From: Sporosarcina ureae
GTDB lineage: Bacteria; Bacillota; Bacilli; Bacillales_A; Planococcaceae
NCBI RefSeq assembly: GCF_002082015.1
Contig: NZ_CP015109.1
Location: forward strand, 2,323,001-2,387,000
DNA length: 64,000 nucleotides
Direction: 5' to 3'
The notes beneath the pieces were generated by a model. It was given only the letters and a program-made list of their open reading frames with translations. It ran no database searches and was not told the origin of the DNA. The number at the start of each line of letters is the position of its first letter. The first letter of the stretch is position 1. Both the position numbers and the translations under genes were made by a program. Below, one piece after another: positions 17,009 through 24,955 of the stretch.

Positions 17009-17449
17009 ATGAGTAATAAATTAAGCAACTTTGTTTTGTCGGGTGATTTTGAAGAAGCTAAAAAATATTATCAAAATACAAGTTTTAAAAGTTTTAGTGA
17101 TAATTTAATAAGTACTGCTTTTGATAATCAGAATATATCTAACTATACATTGGTAGTAAGTTTATTACTCCAAGAAGAAAATGCTAAGCTACATGAATTA
17201 GCATTTTCTCTTTTAGCCCAACCGCTTTGCCACACAGAAGGTGCTTATTTTGCTTCTGTATACCATGCAAGAAAAGCGGTAGAATTAACTGATTTTAAAA
17301 ATGTTAAATACATGGAAAACCTGCTTTTTTTAAACATTGTGCCAGATAAAGTAGTTAGTGATGAAGAAGCTAGGGAAATTGCCAAGAAAATACACTCGCT
17401 GGAGTGTAAAAATGAATTAGCTAACGAATTATTAAACAGTAATTCGTGA
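17009..17449 (+). CDS. hypothetical helical protein
   Basis: About 146 residues, soluble, all-helical in appearance, with repeating amphipathic pairs (EEAKKYYQN, ENAKLHELAFSLLAQ, HARKAVELTD). I do not recognise a named domain; TPR-like or immunity-protein-like folds are possible. The start is uncertain: ATG 17009 gives the more natural N terminus (MSNKLSNFV), while GTG 16994 lies too close to the AAGGGG. A boundary repeat follows. Confidence 0.65.
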   Translation: MSNKLSNFVLSGDFEEAKKYYQNTSFKSFSDNLISTAFDNQNISNYTLVVSLLLQEENAKLHELAFSLLAQPLCHTEGAYFASVYHARKAVELTDFKNVKYMENLLFLNIVPDKVVSDEEAREIAKKIHSLECKNELANELLNSNS

Positions 17450-17534
17450 AGAAAGGTATTGGGGCTTTATTGGAAGACTTATTGAAAAGGAAATATCTAA
17501 ATTTTATGCCATTTTTAAATTAGCCTTATTATAC

Positions 17535-17590
17535 TATCGGGCGCAATTCTTGAAGATGAATCTGCGCCCATTCTGCAATCGGACCGGATT
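17535..17590 (+). repeat. cassette-boundary hairpin repeat, near-consensus
   Basis: ATCGGGCGCAATTCTTGAAG, AATCTGCGCCC, GCAATCGGACCGGATT. GGGCGCAATTCTT can pair with the AATCTGCGCCC region as a stem. Confidence 0.85.
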
Positions 17591-17654
17591 TTTAAATAAC
17601 TGAAGGTATTAGGGAGCTTGTTTTGAACAGAATTATAATATAGGGGTCTATCAT

Positions 17655-18191
17655 ATGCCATTAAGATTAGAAACTACACGTTTATATTTACAAACCTTTA
17701 ACAAAGAAGATGCAATTAGAATTAGTGAGCTAGCTAATAATAAAGGATTAGCAGATATACTTGGTCTACCACATCCATATGAATTGAAGCATGCTAAGGA
17801 TTGGATTGCAATTCAACCTCGGCAAATTAAGGATGGGATTGAATACCCTTTGACGATAGTGTCTAAGGAAATAAACGAAATTATAGGTACAATCACTCTA
17901 CGAATTGATAAAAATAACAATAAAGGCGAAATTGGTTATTGGATTGGCACAGATTACTGGGGAAACGGGTTCGCAACTGAAGCGGTCAATAAAATTATAG
18001 AATTTGGATTTAACGATTTGAATTTAAATAAAATTTGGGCTTCAGCTCTTACTAGAAATAAAGCTTCATCAGTGGTGTTGGGAAAAGCGGGCTTACAAAA
18101 GGAAGGTACATTAAGGAAAGATAAACTTCTACATAATGAGTATGAAGATATTGATGTATATGGACTTTTACAAAAGGAATATAAAAAATAG
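17655..18191 (+). CDS. GNAT N-acetyltransferase (RimJ/RimL type)
   Basis: 178 residues. Acetyl-CoA dependent transferase. The N-terminal LETTRLYLQTF strand is typical of the RimJ/RimL/SpeG branch. Motif A has YWGNGFATEAV for coenzyme binding, followed by NLNKIWASALTRNKASS with the Asn-Ser pair seen in ribosomal-protein acetyltransferases. Substrate unknown. A second, unrelated acetyltransferase follows 46 bp on with its own ribosome binding site, and no boundary repeat lies between them. Confidence 0.88.
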   Translation: MPLRLETTRLYLQTFNKEDAIRISELANNKGLADILGLPHPYELKHAKDWIAIQPRQIKDGIEYPLTIVSKEINEIIGTITLRIDKNNNKGEIGYWIGTDYWGNGFATEAVNKIIEFGFNDLNLNKIWASALTRNKASSVVLGKAGLQKEGTLRKDKLLHNEYEDIDVYGLLQKEYKK

Positions 18192-18237
18192 ATATTCCAT
18201 ACAGGGGCCAAATAATTGAATTAGTGGGGGATGGAAA

Positions 18238-18723
18238 ATGAGTTTTGTGATTCGAGAAATGGTAAAAGAAGATATAAAGCAAGTTCAAGACGTAGCAAAA
18301 AAAAGTTGGAACTCAACTTATGAAGGGATAATCCCACATCAAATACAGGAAAACTTTTTGAATGCTGCTTACAATGATAAAATGATGGAAAAGCGTTTAA
18401 ATAGCTCGTTTATTTATGTTGCGGAAATGAAAGATAAGGTTGTAGGTTTTGCCAATTTCACGCCAGTTAACAGTGAAGGGCAATCAGAGTTAAGTGCAAT
18501 ATATCTCTATCAAGACTGTCAAGGTGAGGGTATAGGCACTGCTTTACTTCAGCGAGGGATAAAGGAATTAGAGAATCTGAAGGAAGTATATATCGATGTT
18601 GAAAAGGAAAACACCGTCGGAAAAACATTTTACGATGCCAAAGGGTTTAAGACAATTAATGAATATGATGATAACTTCGATGGTCACATTTTGAAAACAA
18701 TTCGAATGTGTTTAACAGTTTAA
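18238..18723 (+). CDS. GNAT N-acetyltransferase
   Basis: 161 residues with a complete GNAT core: an N-terminal VIREMVKEDIKQVQ, the central beta-4 strand with FANFTPV, and a motif A region YQDCQGEGIGTALLQRG that binds acetyl-CoA, then a terminal EKENTVGKTFYDAKGF typical of amine or antibiotic acetyltransferases. The substrate is not predictable. The ATG follows GTGGGGGATGG. A boundary repeat follows the stop closely. Confidence 0.88.
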   Translation: MSFVIREMVKEDIKQVQDVAKKSWNSTYEGIIPHQIQENFLNAAYNDKMMEKRLNSSFIYVAEMKDKVVGFANFTPVNSEGQSELSAIYLYQDCQGEGIGTALLQRGIKELENLKEVYIDVEKENTVGKTFYDAKGFKTINEYDDNFDGHILKTIRMCLTV

Positions 18724-18732
18724 TTTTTGCAA

Positions 18733-18782
18733 CAATCGGGCGCAATTCTGGAATAAGGATTGCGCTGCAAACGGGCCAGATT
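18733..18782 (+). repeat. cassette-boundary hairpin repeat, near-consensus
   Basis: CAATCGGGCGCAATTCTGG, AATAAGGATTGCGC, CAAACGGGCCAGATT. GCGCAATTCT / AGGATTGCGC forms a good stem. This is the clearest copy of the family. Confidence 0.9.
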
Positions 18783-18835
18783 GCAGGATAGTTGCTTGTA
18801 GGAAGAACTATATATTTAACGGAATCAATATGAGG

Positions 18836-18866
18836 AAAAAGGGGATAAAAAATATCCCCTTTTTAT
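18836..18866 (+). terminator. rho-independent terminator
   Basis: AAAAAGGGGATA pairs with TATCCCCTTTTT over a short A loop. It follows the boundary repeat after the second acetyltransferase. Confidence 0.8.
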
Positions 18867-19042
18867 TATGATTTATATCCGAATAAACATATTACTTTCA
18901 AAAGACACATAAGAAAAAGGCTTTAAAAGCGCGATATAACAATAATGCAACCACAAGTTGACAATGTGCATTCGCTGCGTGATAGATAGAACAGCAATGT
19001 TTTTATACAATATAACTAACAAAATGAAAGGAGTTGAAATGA

Positions 19043-19825
19043 ATGAATTTTGGTGAAAAACTTTTTAAGCTTAGAAAAGAAAATGGATTTTCTCAAGAAA
19101 CTTTAGCTGAAAAGCTAAACACCTCAAGACAAGCAATAAGCAAGTGGGAAAATGGCCAAGGATTTCCCGAAACAGAAAAGCTCTTAATGATTGGAAATAT
19201 CTTTGAGGTATCTATTGATTACTTATTGAAGGATTCTGTTGAGAGCAATGAAGGAAATGAGGAAGGTTATTATGTAAGCAGAGAAATGGCAGAAGGTTTT
19301 TTGTTAAGCACACAAAAAACTGCTAAACATATTGGGTTAGGCTTTGGGCTTTTTGCATTGGCGTTTGAACCGTATTTAATTATGGGGACAAATTCAATGT
19401 TAGGGGTACTCTTGATTATTATCATTGCGACATTAGGGATCATTTCTTTTGCCACATTAGGTTTTGACCAAGGGCAATATACAAATCTCAAAAAAGAAGC
19501 TTTATTGTTTGATTCAAATTATTTTAAAGAGCTAACAGTGAGATATGAGGGCTTTAAAAGAAAACATTCAGGAATAGTGGTGTTTGGAGCTTGTTTACTG
19601 GCGGTAGGATTCTTAGCCTTTGCCTTGGAGAAAAAAATAGAGATGGGAATCTTGGTTCCTTATTATCCGATTTTTGTGTTTTTAATAGCCGTTGGTCTAT
19701 ATATATCGGTTCGTACTCTTACAATCCTTTCTGCATATCAACTATTGGTAAATAACAATGAGCATACAAGTCGATTTAGTTTTAAACTAAAGCAGAAAGC
19801 GAAGAAAAAATTCGATGACTTTTAA
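19043..19825 (+). CDS. XRE-family regulator with membrane domain
   Basis: 260 residues. Residues 1-65 are a classic HTH_3 domain (LFKLRKENGFSQETLAEKLNTS, then QAISKWENG). The rest carries about four hydrophobic helices in two pairs (around 95-145 and 175-225) and a basic tail. Membrane-tethered XRE proteins of this kind are common in Firmicutes and may couple a membrane signal to DNA binding; the target is unknown. The ATG follows AAAGGAG. It stands between accessory genes; no operon is evident. Confidence 0.85.
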   Translation: MNFGEKLFKLRKENGFSQETLAEKLNTSRQAISKWENGQGFPETEKLLMIGNIFEVSIDYLLKDSVESNEGNEEGYYVSREMAEGFLLSTQKTAKHIGLGFGLFALAFEPYLIMGTNSMLGVLLIIIIATLGIISFATLGFDQGQYTNLKKEALLFDSNYFKELTVRYEGFKRKHSGIVVFGACLLAVGFLAFALEKKIEMGILVPYYPIFVFLIAVGLYISVRTLTILSAYQLLVNNNEHTSRFSFKLKQKAKKKFDDF

Positions 19826-19933
19826 GATGAATTTCTCTGCAATATGGGGTGTCGTTTTCTTGAAAAAGAAACTAGTGAACCAGAAGGAGACTCTGAAGGT
19901 AATGCGAATGCGCATAGAAGGGGGAGATAGAAA

Positions 19934-20416
19934 TTGATTACGTATTTTATTATCTTTTTGTTGGCAGCAATCCCTTTTTTAGAGGTATCAATGATAGTAC
20001 CCGTTGCAGTTATCGGGGGTCTTCCAGTAGTACCAGTTATTATTATTGCCTTTTTAGGGAATTTATTAACGATAATTTTACTTATTGTATTTATAGACTC
20101 GATTCGCAATTGGCGTAAAAGGAAAAAAGTTAATGAAGAAAAAAATGAACCTAAAAGTCATCAACGTGCGAAGCAAATTTGGGGGAAATATGGTTTGCCA
20201 GGCTTAGCGTTCATTGGCCCGTTTTTTGTAGGTAGTCATTTAACAGCACTACTAGCCGTCACATTTGGCGGTACACGTTCGAAAACCTTAGTATTAATGA
20301 CAGCAAGTATTGCATTTTGGGCAATTTCACTTGGTATTGCAGCGCATTTTGGTTTTGATTTTCTAGTGAAAGATGAAGATGATTTGGGTTTTATCACAAG
20401 ACTTTTAAATCGATAA
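19934..20416 (+). CDS. small multidrug export-like membrane protein
   Basis: 160 residues starting with TTG, placed after GGGGGAG. It matches in layout the Sm_multidrug_ex family (PF06695): an N-terminal helix ending in IPFLEVSMIVPVA, a GGLPVVPVI motif, two further helices, and a central charged loop (WRKRKKVNEEKN). The family name implies export, but function is poorly established. A boundary repeat follows. A degenerate boundary-repeat piece is also visible just upstream (about 19836-19875). Confidence 0.75.
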   Translation: MITYFIIFLLAAIPFLEVSMIVPVAVIGGLPVVPVIIIAFLGNLLTIILLIVFIDSIRNWRKRKKVNEEKNEPKSHQRAKQIWGKYGLPGLAFIGPFFVGSHLTALLAVTFGGTRSKTLVLMTASIAFWAISLGIAAHFGFDFLVKDEDDLGFITRLLNR

Positions 20417-20431
20417 AAAACATTCTTCCAG

Positions 20432-20478
20432 AAACGGGCGCGTTTGCGTGATAAGGACAGTGCATCAAACGGGCCAGA
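20432..20478 (+). repeat. cassette-boundary repeat
   Basis: AAACGGGCGCGTTTGCGTG, ATAAGGACAGTGC, TCAAACGGGCCAGA. Left edge of the first copy of the 440-bp duplicated unit. Confidence 0.85.
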
Positions 20479-20498
20479 GAAAAGGAGAATGATTGGTT

Positions 20499-20816
20499 AT
20501 GAAAAAGAAATATATTGCCATAGTTGCTGTAATGTCTTGTTCATTATTTTATTTTGGAAATGATTATATTTCATTCGCTTCGTCAAATGAAGATGAGAAA
20601 ATCGATAATCTTTTTGAAACGGAATTATATGATAATGCTGAAATGAAGTTTGGCGTAACTGGTATGGGAGTCAGTAAGAGTGAAAAGATCTTATCAGTAC
20701 AAGTGGACGGAGATAGCTTAAGTAATAAAGAAAAAGCGAAATTGTATTTTGAAAAAGAACTTGCCAGCAATGGTATTAATAATTACGAAGTTGAAATTTT
20801 AAATTTAGAAAAATAA
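20499..20816 (+). CDS. hypothetical exported protein, copy 1
   Basis: 105 residues from the ATG at 20499 (a TTG two codons earlier is also possible after AAAGGAG). An N-terminal signal or anchor helix (about 4-22) precedes a charged extracytoplasmic domain of about 80 residues with an alpha-beta look and the end NYEVEILNLEK. No family is recognised. An identical copy lies at 21968-22285 inside a duplicated cassette. Confidence 0.7.
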   Translation: MKKKYIAIVAVMSCSLFYFGNDYISFASSNEDEKIDNLFETELYDNAEMKFGVTGMGVSKSEKILSVQVDGDSLSNKEKAKLYFEKELASNGINNYEVEILNLEK

Positions 20817-20860
20817 GTTGAATTATCTAGCGAAGAAAAGTTACGTTGATTAATATTCTT

Positions 20861-20910
20861 CAAACGGGCGCATTAGCGGAATAAGCTTTGTTCTTCAAAC
20901 GGGCCAGATT
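20861..20910 (+). repeat. cassette-boundary repeat
   Basis: CAAACGGGCGCATTAGCGG, AATAAGCTTTGTTC, CAAACGGGCCAGATT. The right end of the duplication falls inside its left core. Confidence 0.85.
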
Positions 20911-20954
20911 GTTGAAGTTTAACTATCTAAAGAAGAATTAATAGGAGTGTTAGT

Positions 20955-21302
20955 ATGCGTTGTGGTTTTTGTGAAGAAGAAAAAACATTTAATTTAAAAG
21001 TAGAAGGTGATGTTGGTGCAGACGCTATTTGGTGTGATGAGTGTTACTGTAATTTTGACATCTATGATATTCCTATTTCAAAGGACTTGAAAGCACAACT
21101 TACAAAGTGGATGCAGCAGTATGGTGATTGGATAGATTGGAGCAAAGACGTGTTGTGTTCTAATGGAGTTCAAATGGAAGATGAACATAATAAAATGGGT
21201 GAATTACTTACTGTAGAAGTTCGTAAAGAACTTGGAGAAGAATATAAAGTAAGGTTTTCACCTTCTTCATCAGCAAGAATGTATGCTAGACACGATTCTT
21301 GA
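20955..21302 (+). CDS. hypothetical protein with zinc-ribbon-like N terminus
   Basis: 115 residues, cytosolic. Cys 3 and Cys 6 (CGFC) and Cys 27 and Cys 30 (CDEC) are spaced like a zinc ribbon. The rest is acidic and helical (KWMQQYGDWIDWSKD) with a C-terminal SPSSSARMYARHDS. I do not recognise a family. The ATG follows AATAGGAG. It is a single gene between two boundary repeats. Confidence 0.7.
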   Translation: MRCGFCEEEKTFNLKVEGDVGADAIWCDECYCNFDIYDIPISKDLKAQLTKWMQQYGDWIDWSKDVLCSNGVQMEDEHNKMGELLTVEVRKELGEEYKVRFSPSSSARMYARHDS

Positions 21303-21309
21303 TTTCAAC

Positions 21310-21356
21310 CATCGGGTGCAATAACAGAAAAAGCACGTTAGTTTCAATCGACAATT
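21310..21356 (+). repeat. cassette-boundary repeat, degenerate
   Basis: CATCGGGTGCAATAACAG, AAAAAGCACG, TTTCAATCGACAATT. It begins about 8 bp after the preceding stop. Confidence 0.6.
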
Positions 21357-21394
21357 TTTTAAAAAATGTATTCTGAATATAAGGAGAAAATCTA

Positions 21395-21643
21395 ATGAAA
21401 AAGTATATTGTGTTTTCGATTAGTTTTATAATATTATTGGTAGTGTTTCAATTCTTATCGGGGTATTTGATGACGCTATTTTACAAACCAGATATGACAA
21501 ATGCTTGGAATCAGTTTGGAAATTTATCTAATACCGTTGAAATTAAAGGTAGTACTTCGCTTTTACCGTTAATTTTAACGTTTCTTGCTGCAACAATGGC
21601 TTATTTCTCCCCTAGATTATTTGTGAAAAATAATAATAAATAA
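21395..21643 (+). CDS. small two-helix membrane protein
   Basis: 82 residues. Helices at about 4-30 and 55-72 enclose an outside loop of about 28 residues (KPDMTNAWNQFGNLSN). The end is positively charged (FVKNNNK). The family is not recognised. The ribosome binding site AAGGAG is present. A boundary repeat follows the stop within about 12 bp. Confidence 0.65.
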   Translation: MKKYIVFSISFIILLVVFQFLSGYLMTLFYKPDMTNAWNQFGNLSNTVEIKGSTSLLPLILTFLAATMAYFSPRLFVKNNNK

Positions 21644-21655
21644 TTATTTCCGCAA

Positions 21656-21700
21656 TTAACGGGCGCGCCTACTGAATAAGATTGATTTCAGTGTAAGAAG
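21656..21700 (+). repeat. cassette-boundary repeat, left half
   Basis: ATTAACGGGCGCGCC, TGAATAAGATTG; the GGGCCA half has been replaced by GTGTAAGAAGGGGG, which serves the next gene as a ribosome binding site. Confidence 0.55.
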
Positions 21701-21712
21701 GGGGGGATTATT

Positions 21713-21880
21713 GTGAAAGATTTAACTTCTTTGTTTCAGAGGGCAGAAAGTATTATCAATTCGTTATCAATAGGTAAAATTATTTTAATAATAGTACCTA
21801 TTTCGATGGTTGTTACTTTTCTTTATCTAATCACTCAAGATATTTTTAATACATTTTTATATTATTTCTCAACAAAATAA
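21713..21880 (+). CDS. small single-helix membrane protein
   Basis: 55 residues from a GTG start that follows GGGGGG. An amphipathic N-terminal helix (VKDLTSLFQRAESIINSL), then one membrane helix (about 22-41) and an aromatic tail (FNTFLYYFSTK). No family is recognised. It is enclosed by boundary repeats and immediately precedes the duplicated cassette. Confidence 0.6.
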   Translation: MKDLTSLFQRAESIINSLSIGKIILIIVPISMVVTFLYLITQDIFNTFLYYFSTK

Positions 21881-21900
21881 TTTCAATTATTTTGCTAAAC

Positions 21901-21947
21901 AAACGGGCGCGTTTGCGTGATAAGGACAGTGCATCAAACGGGCCAGA
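21901..21947 (+). repeat. cassette-boundary repeat
   Basis: The same sequence as 20432-20478; left edge of the second copy of the duplicated unit. Confidence 0.85.
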
Positions 21948-21967
21948 GAAAAGGAGAATGATTGGTT

Positions 21968-22285
21968 ATGAAAAAGAAATATATTGCCATAGTTGCTGTA
22001 ATGTCTTGTTCATTATTTTATTTTGGAAATGATTATATTTCATTCGCTTCGTCAAATGAAGATGAGAAAATCGATAATCTTTTTGAAACGGAATTATATG
22101 ATAATGCTGAAATGAAGTTTGGCGTAACTGGTATGGGAGTCAGTAAGAGTGAAAAGATCTTATCAGTACAAGTGGACGGAGATAGCTTAAGTAATAAAGA
22201 AAAAGCGAAATTGTATTTTGAAAAAGAACTTGCCAGCAATGGTATTAATAATTACGAAGTTGAAATTTTAAATTTAGAAAAATAA
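21968..22285 (+). CDS. hypothetical exported protein, copy 2
   Basis: Same protein as 20499-20816, without any substitution, including the upstream ribosome binding site and the sequence after the stop. The absence of divergence means the duplication is recent or is being homogenised. The frame is intact, so both copies could be expressed. Confidence 0.7.
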   Translation: MKKKYIAIVAVMSCSLFYFGNDYISFASSNEDEKIDNLFETELYDNAEMKFGVTGMGVSKSEKILSVQVDGDSLSNKEKAKLYFEKELASNGINNYEVEILNLEK

Positions 22286-22329
22286 GTTGAATTATCTAGC
22301 GAAGAAAAGTTACGTTGATTAATATTCTT

Positions 22330-22376
22330 CAAACGGGCGCGATTGTCGTATAAGGTTTGAGTTAGAATCGGGTCAA
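22330..22376 (+). repeat. cassette-boundary repeat
   Basis: CAAACGGGCGCGATTGTCGT, ATAAGGTTTGAG, GAATCGGGTCAAAG. It differs from the repeat at 20861 directly after the shared core. Confidence 0.8.
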
Positions 22377-22438
22377 AGAACAGAAAAAGATCACAGTGTA
22401 TAATCTATAAATCGTTCAGCAACATGAGGAGTATGTAT

Positions 22439-22909
22439 ATGGATACTGGAGTTTTGTATTATAAAATATTCGAAAGAAAAGTACTGGCTACTGATTATAT
22501 TGGGTGGGCTTTTTATATGTTGCATAATGGAAACTCTACACCCTCTTTGAATGTACTTTCTTCTCTAATAAAACCTCTGAATATTTTTGAAGTAGAAGAA
22601 TATTTCAACAGGGCTATAAATGAGCTAAACATTTCGAAACCTTCTTACGAAGAAAGTGCGAGACATTATGTCCGATATTTATTAAGAGAAATTGTTGATG
22701 ATCCTAGTAAAGCAATTGATAATGCATATGATATTTATAAAATTGTTCGTGAACATTTCCTCGATGAAGAACAAGATATATGGTATGAAATAAGTGAAAT
22801 GATAGATGACCTTTTCTACGGAGATAATATAAAAAACATTACCCAAACTTCCTTAACAAAAGTTATTGTACTTGAATCCGAGCATCAATTGAAAAATAAG
22901 TTCCTTTAA
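22439..22909 (+). CDS. hypothetical protein, 156 aa
   Basis: Soluble, acidic and helical. The ATG at 22439 is 7 bases after GAGGAG, so the two earlier ATG codons are discounted. Conserved-looking stretches include WAFYMLHNGN and YEESARHYVRYLLREI. This is reminiscent of the small immunity or SMI1-like proteins often found in accessory arrays, but I cannot assign a family. A boundary repeat starts 2 bp after the stop. Confidence 0.65.
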   Translation: MDTGVLYYKIFERKVLATDYIGWAFYMLHNGNSTPSLNVLSSLIKPLNIFEVEEYFNRAINELNISKPSYEESARHYVRYLLREIVDDPSKAIDNAYDIYKIVREHFLDEEQDIWYEISEMIDDLFYGDNIKNITQTSLTKVIVLESEHQLKNKFL

Positions 22910-22910
22910 G

Positions 22911-22960
22911 CAATCGGGCGCAATTCACTAATAAGATCCGTTCTTCAAACGGGCCAGATT
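22911..22960 (+). repeat. cassette-boundary repeat
   Basis: CAATCGGGCGCAATTCACT, AATAAGATCCGTTC, CAAACGGGCCAGATT. It is the last clear copy before the ABC transporter operon. Confidence 0.85.
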
Positions 22961-23004
22961 GTTAATAAATCCTGAGACATATAGAATAATTCTCAAATTA
23001 ATGT

Positions 23005-23036
23005 AAAGACCTTTAGTATGATCTAAGGTCTTTTTT
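23005..23036 (+). terminator. rho-independent terminator
   Basis: AAAGACCTT pairs with AAGGTCTTT, followed by TTTT. It separates the cassette array from the ABC transporter operon. The rest of 23037-23255 shows no feature beyond AT-rich promoter-like sequence. Confidence 0.8.
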
Positions 23037-23255
23037 GGCTTGGAGTCCCAATTTGCTGAATCCATAGTAGGTTAAGCAAGCAGGATTGTATACAGAATAG
23101 GATTTATGAGATAGATGAAGCATTATACTACAGCAATTTCCATTTCTGTAATTGAATTAATCACTAATTCTTTACGCTTTCTTTATACTTTTCTAGTCTG
23201 TTTATTTAAACCTGCCAGGTATTCTAGGGTTATCAACTTCTGAAGGGATGATAGT

Positions 23256-24188
23256 ATGTCAGAAACTATATTGAAGGCAACAAACGTTTCTAAAGTATAT
23301 GGCAAACATAAAGCACTCGATAAAGTATCTATCGAAATTAAACGCGGAATGATTTACGGGTTAATCGGGGAAAACGGGGCCGGTAAATCCACATTCATGC
23401 GCACGATTATGGGCTTGATTACGATTGATAGCGGAGCTATCGAACTGTTTGGTAAAACAGATGTGAAGGGGTTGCAACATGCACGAAGGAAAATGGGGCA
23501 ATCAATTGAAATGCCTGCACTATATCCGGAGTTGACGGCTCGGATGAACTTACAAGTTCAAGCGGCGAATGGCGGGGTTAGTGACCGGGAGATCGATGAT
23601 TTGCTTCGCTTGATGAACCTTAGCCATACAGGTAAGAAGAAGACCAAGAACTTCTCTCTAGGAATGCGCCAACGGTTAGCGATTGCTTCCACACTTATTA
23701 CGAACCCTGAGTTTCTAATTTTAGACGAGCCGACGAATGGCCTGGATCCGTCAGGTATTGTTGAAATGCGTGAAATTATTCACCGGTTGGTGACTGAGCG
23801 CGGCATCACTGTCTTGCTTTCCAGCCATTTACTGGATGAGCTATCACAGGTGGCTACACACTACGGTATTTTGCATGACGGGAAAATCATAAAAGAGATT
23901 TCTAAGGAAAAGCTTGCGCGGGAAACGCGTCAATACATCGAATTAGAAACAAATGAGGCACAACAAGCAGTTGTCGTGCTGGATCAGATGGGGATTCAGG
24001 ACTATGAAATGATTAACAGAACGGAAATTAATATTTATGAACGCTTGGATGAAGTTGCGACAATCAATCAGTTGTTAGTTTTGGCAAATGTGAGGGTATC
24101 CCGAATTGGGATCACCAGACAAAAACTAGAAGATTATTTCTTGCAATTAACAGGAGGGACCTCAAATGCTAAATCTATTAACGGCTGA
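23256..24188 (+). CDS. ABC transporter ATPase (bacitracin/lantibiotic-resistance type)
   Basis: 310 residues. Walker A GENGAGKST (38-46), Q-loop, signature SLGMRQRLA, Walker B FLILDEPTNGLDPSG and the H-loop in LLSSH. The C-terminal 80 residues match the BcrA/NatA-like extension. It overlaps the permease gene by 23 bp. With the permease and the downstream two-component system it forms a four-gene unit typical of peptide-antibiotic resistance or self-immunity. The substrate is an inference only. Confidence 0.92.
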   Translation: MSETILKATNVSKVYGKHKALDKVSIEIKRGMIYGLIGENGAGKSTFMRTIMGLITIDSGAIELFGKTDVKGLQHARRKMGQSIEMPALYPELTARMNLQVQAANGGVSDREIDDLLRLMNLSHTGKKKTKNFSLGMRQRLAIASTLITNPEFLILDEPTNGLDPSGIVEMREIIHRLVTERGITVLLSSHLLDELSQVATHYGILHDGKIIKEISKEKLARETRQYIELETNEAQQAVVVLDQMGIQDYEMINRTEINIYERLDEVATINQLLVLANVRVSRIGITRQKLEDYFLQLTGGTSNAKSING

Positions 24189-24945
24189 AAAAATAAAATT
24201 GTGTCGAAGTAAAAAATTATTTATTACCCTAAGTATTTTATTCCTGCTTCCGATTATCCAAGTTATGAATAGTCATTGGGCTGTGCAAAGTGGGAATGAA
24301 CTCGTCCAAGTGATTGATACAGTCATCAATGGAGCAACAGGTGTTTTGATGATCAAGAAAAATGGACTCACGATTTTACTCGTAATGAGCGCTTTTATTA
24401 GCTTTTTTATTGGTGAAGAATTCCAAAATGGAACGATTCGGAATGCGTTGTCTCTAGGCCGGAGCCGTACGCATTACTATTTATCAAAATTGGTGATTGC
24501 TGCACTACTTTCCCTTGTGGGTGTATTTATCATGACCGTGATTGGAATGATAAGCTTTACCGTAGTGTTCGGTTTTGGTGATGTTGCGGAAATCACAAAT
24601 TATTACAGCTATGCGTTAAAATCTTTCGGGATATTGTATTTATTGGTTTTGGCAAGTGTGTCTATCTTTGTGATGATAAGCTTTCTAACGAAAAATAGCA
24701 GTTTCTCATTGATTTGGAGTTTTCTTTATACAATTGCAACCGGTTTACTTCCTGGTATTTTCCAGAAAACTGAACACTTCAAACAAGTTACAAATTGGTT
24801 CTCGGAGACATTCTTATTTTATTCGAACTTTGCAACACCTGAGGATATGGCTCTTTATCCTGAGATGGCAATAGTCAGTCTCATTACGATTGTGATATCA
24901 TCAGCTTTAGGAATCGTTTTGTTCAAAAGATCAGATATAAAGTAG
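24166..24945 (+). CDS. ABC-2 type permease
   Basis: 259 residues with six predicted membrane helices, partner of the upstream ATPase. The GEEFQNGTIRNALSLGRSR segment after the second helix is typical of BcrB/lantibiotic-immunity permeases. The start codon lies inside the ATPase gene and follows GGAGGGACC, implying coupled translation. It ends 10 bp before the response regulator. Confidence 0.88.
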   Translation: MLNLLTAEKIKLCRSKKLFITLSILFLLPIIQVMNSHWAVQSGNELVQVIDTVINGATGVLMIKKNGLTILLVMSAFISFFIGEEFQNGTIRNALSLGRSRTHYYLSKLVIAALLSLVGVFIMTVIGMISFTVVFGFGDVAEITNYYSYALKSFGILYLLVLASVSIFVMISFLTKNSSFSLIWSFLYTIATGLLPGIFQKTEHFKQVTNWFSETFLFYSNFATPEDMALYPEMAIVSLITIVISSALGIVLFKRSDIK

Positions 24946-24955
24946 GTCGATAGCA

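Larger units (their letters stand above)
20432..20871 (+). repeat. 440-bp duplicated cassette, copy 1
   Basis: Appears base-for-base the same as 21901-22340. It starts at AAACGGGCGC and ends at the same ten bases of the next boundary repeat, so the duplicated unit is one repeat plus one gene. Confidence 0.93.
21901..22340 (+). repeat. 440-bp duplicated cassette, copy 2
   Basis: Second copy of 20432-20871 at an offset of 1469 bp, with three other small cassettes between the two. Sequence identity stops exactly at the AAACGGGCGC core on both sides. Confidence 0.93.

Noticed and set aside
20432-22340. Duplicate gene as an assembly artefact
   Set aside because: Sequence on both outer sides and between the copies is unique, and the breakpoints lie inside a real repeat. 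I cannot exclude it fully without reads, so it is kept as a check.
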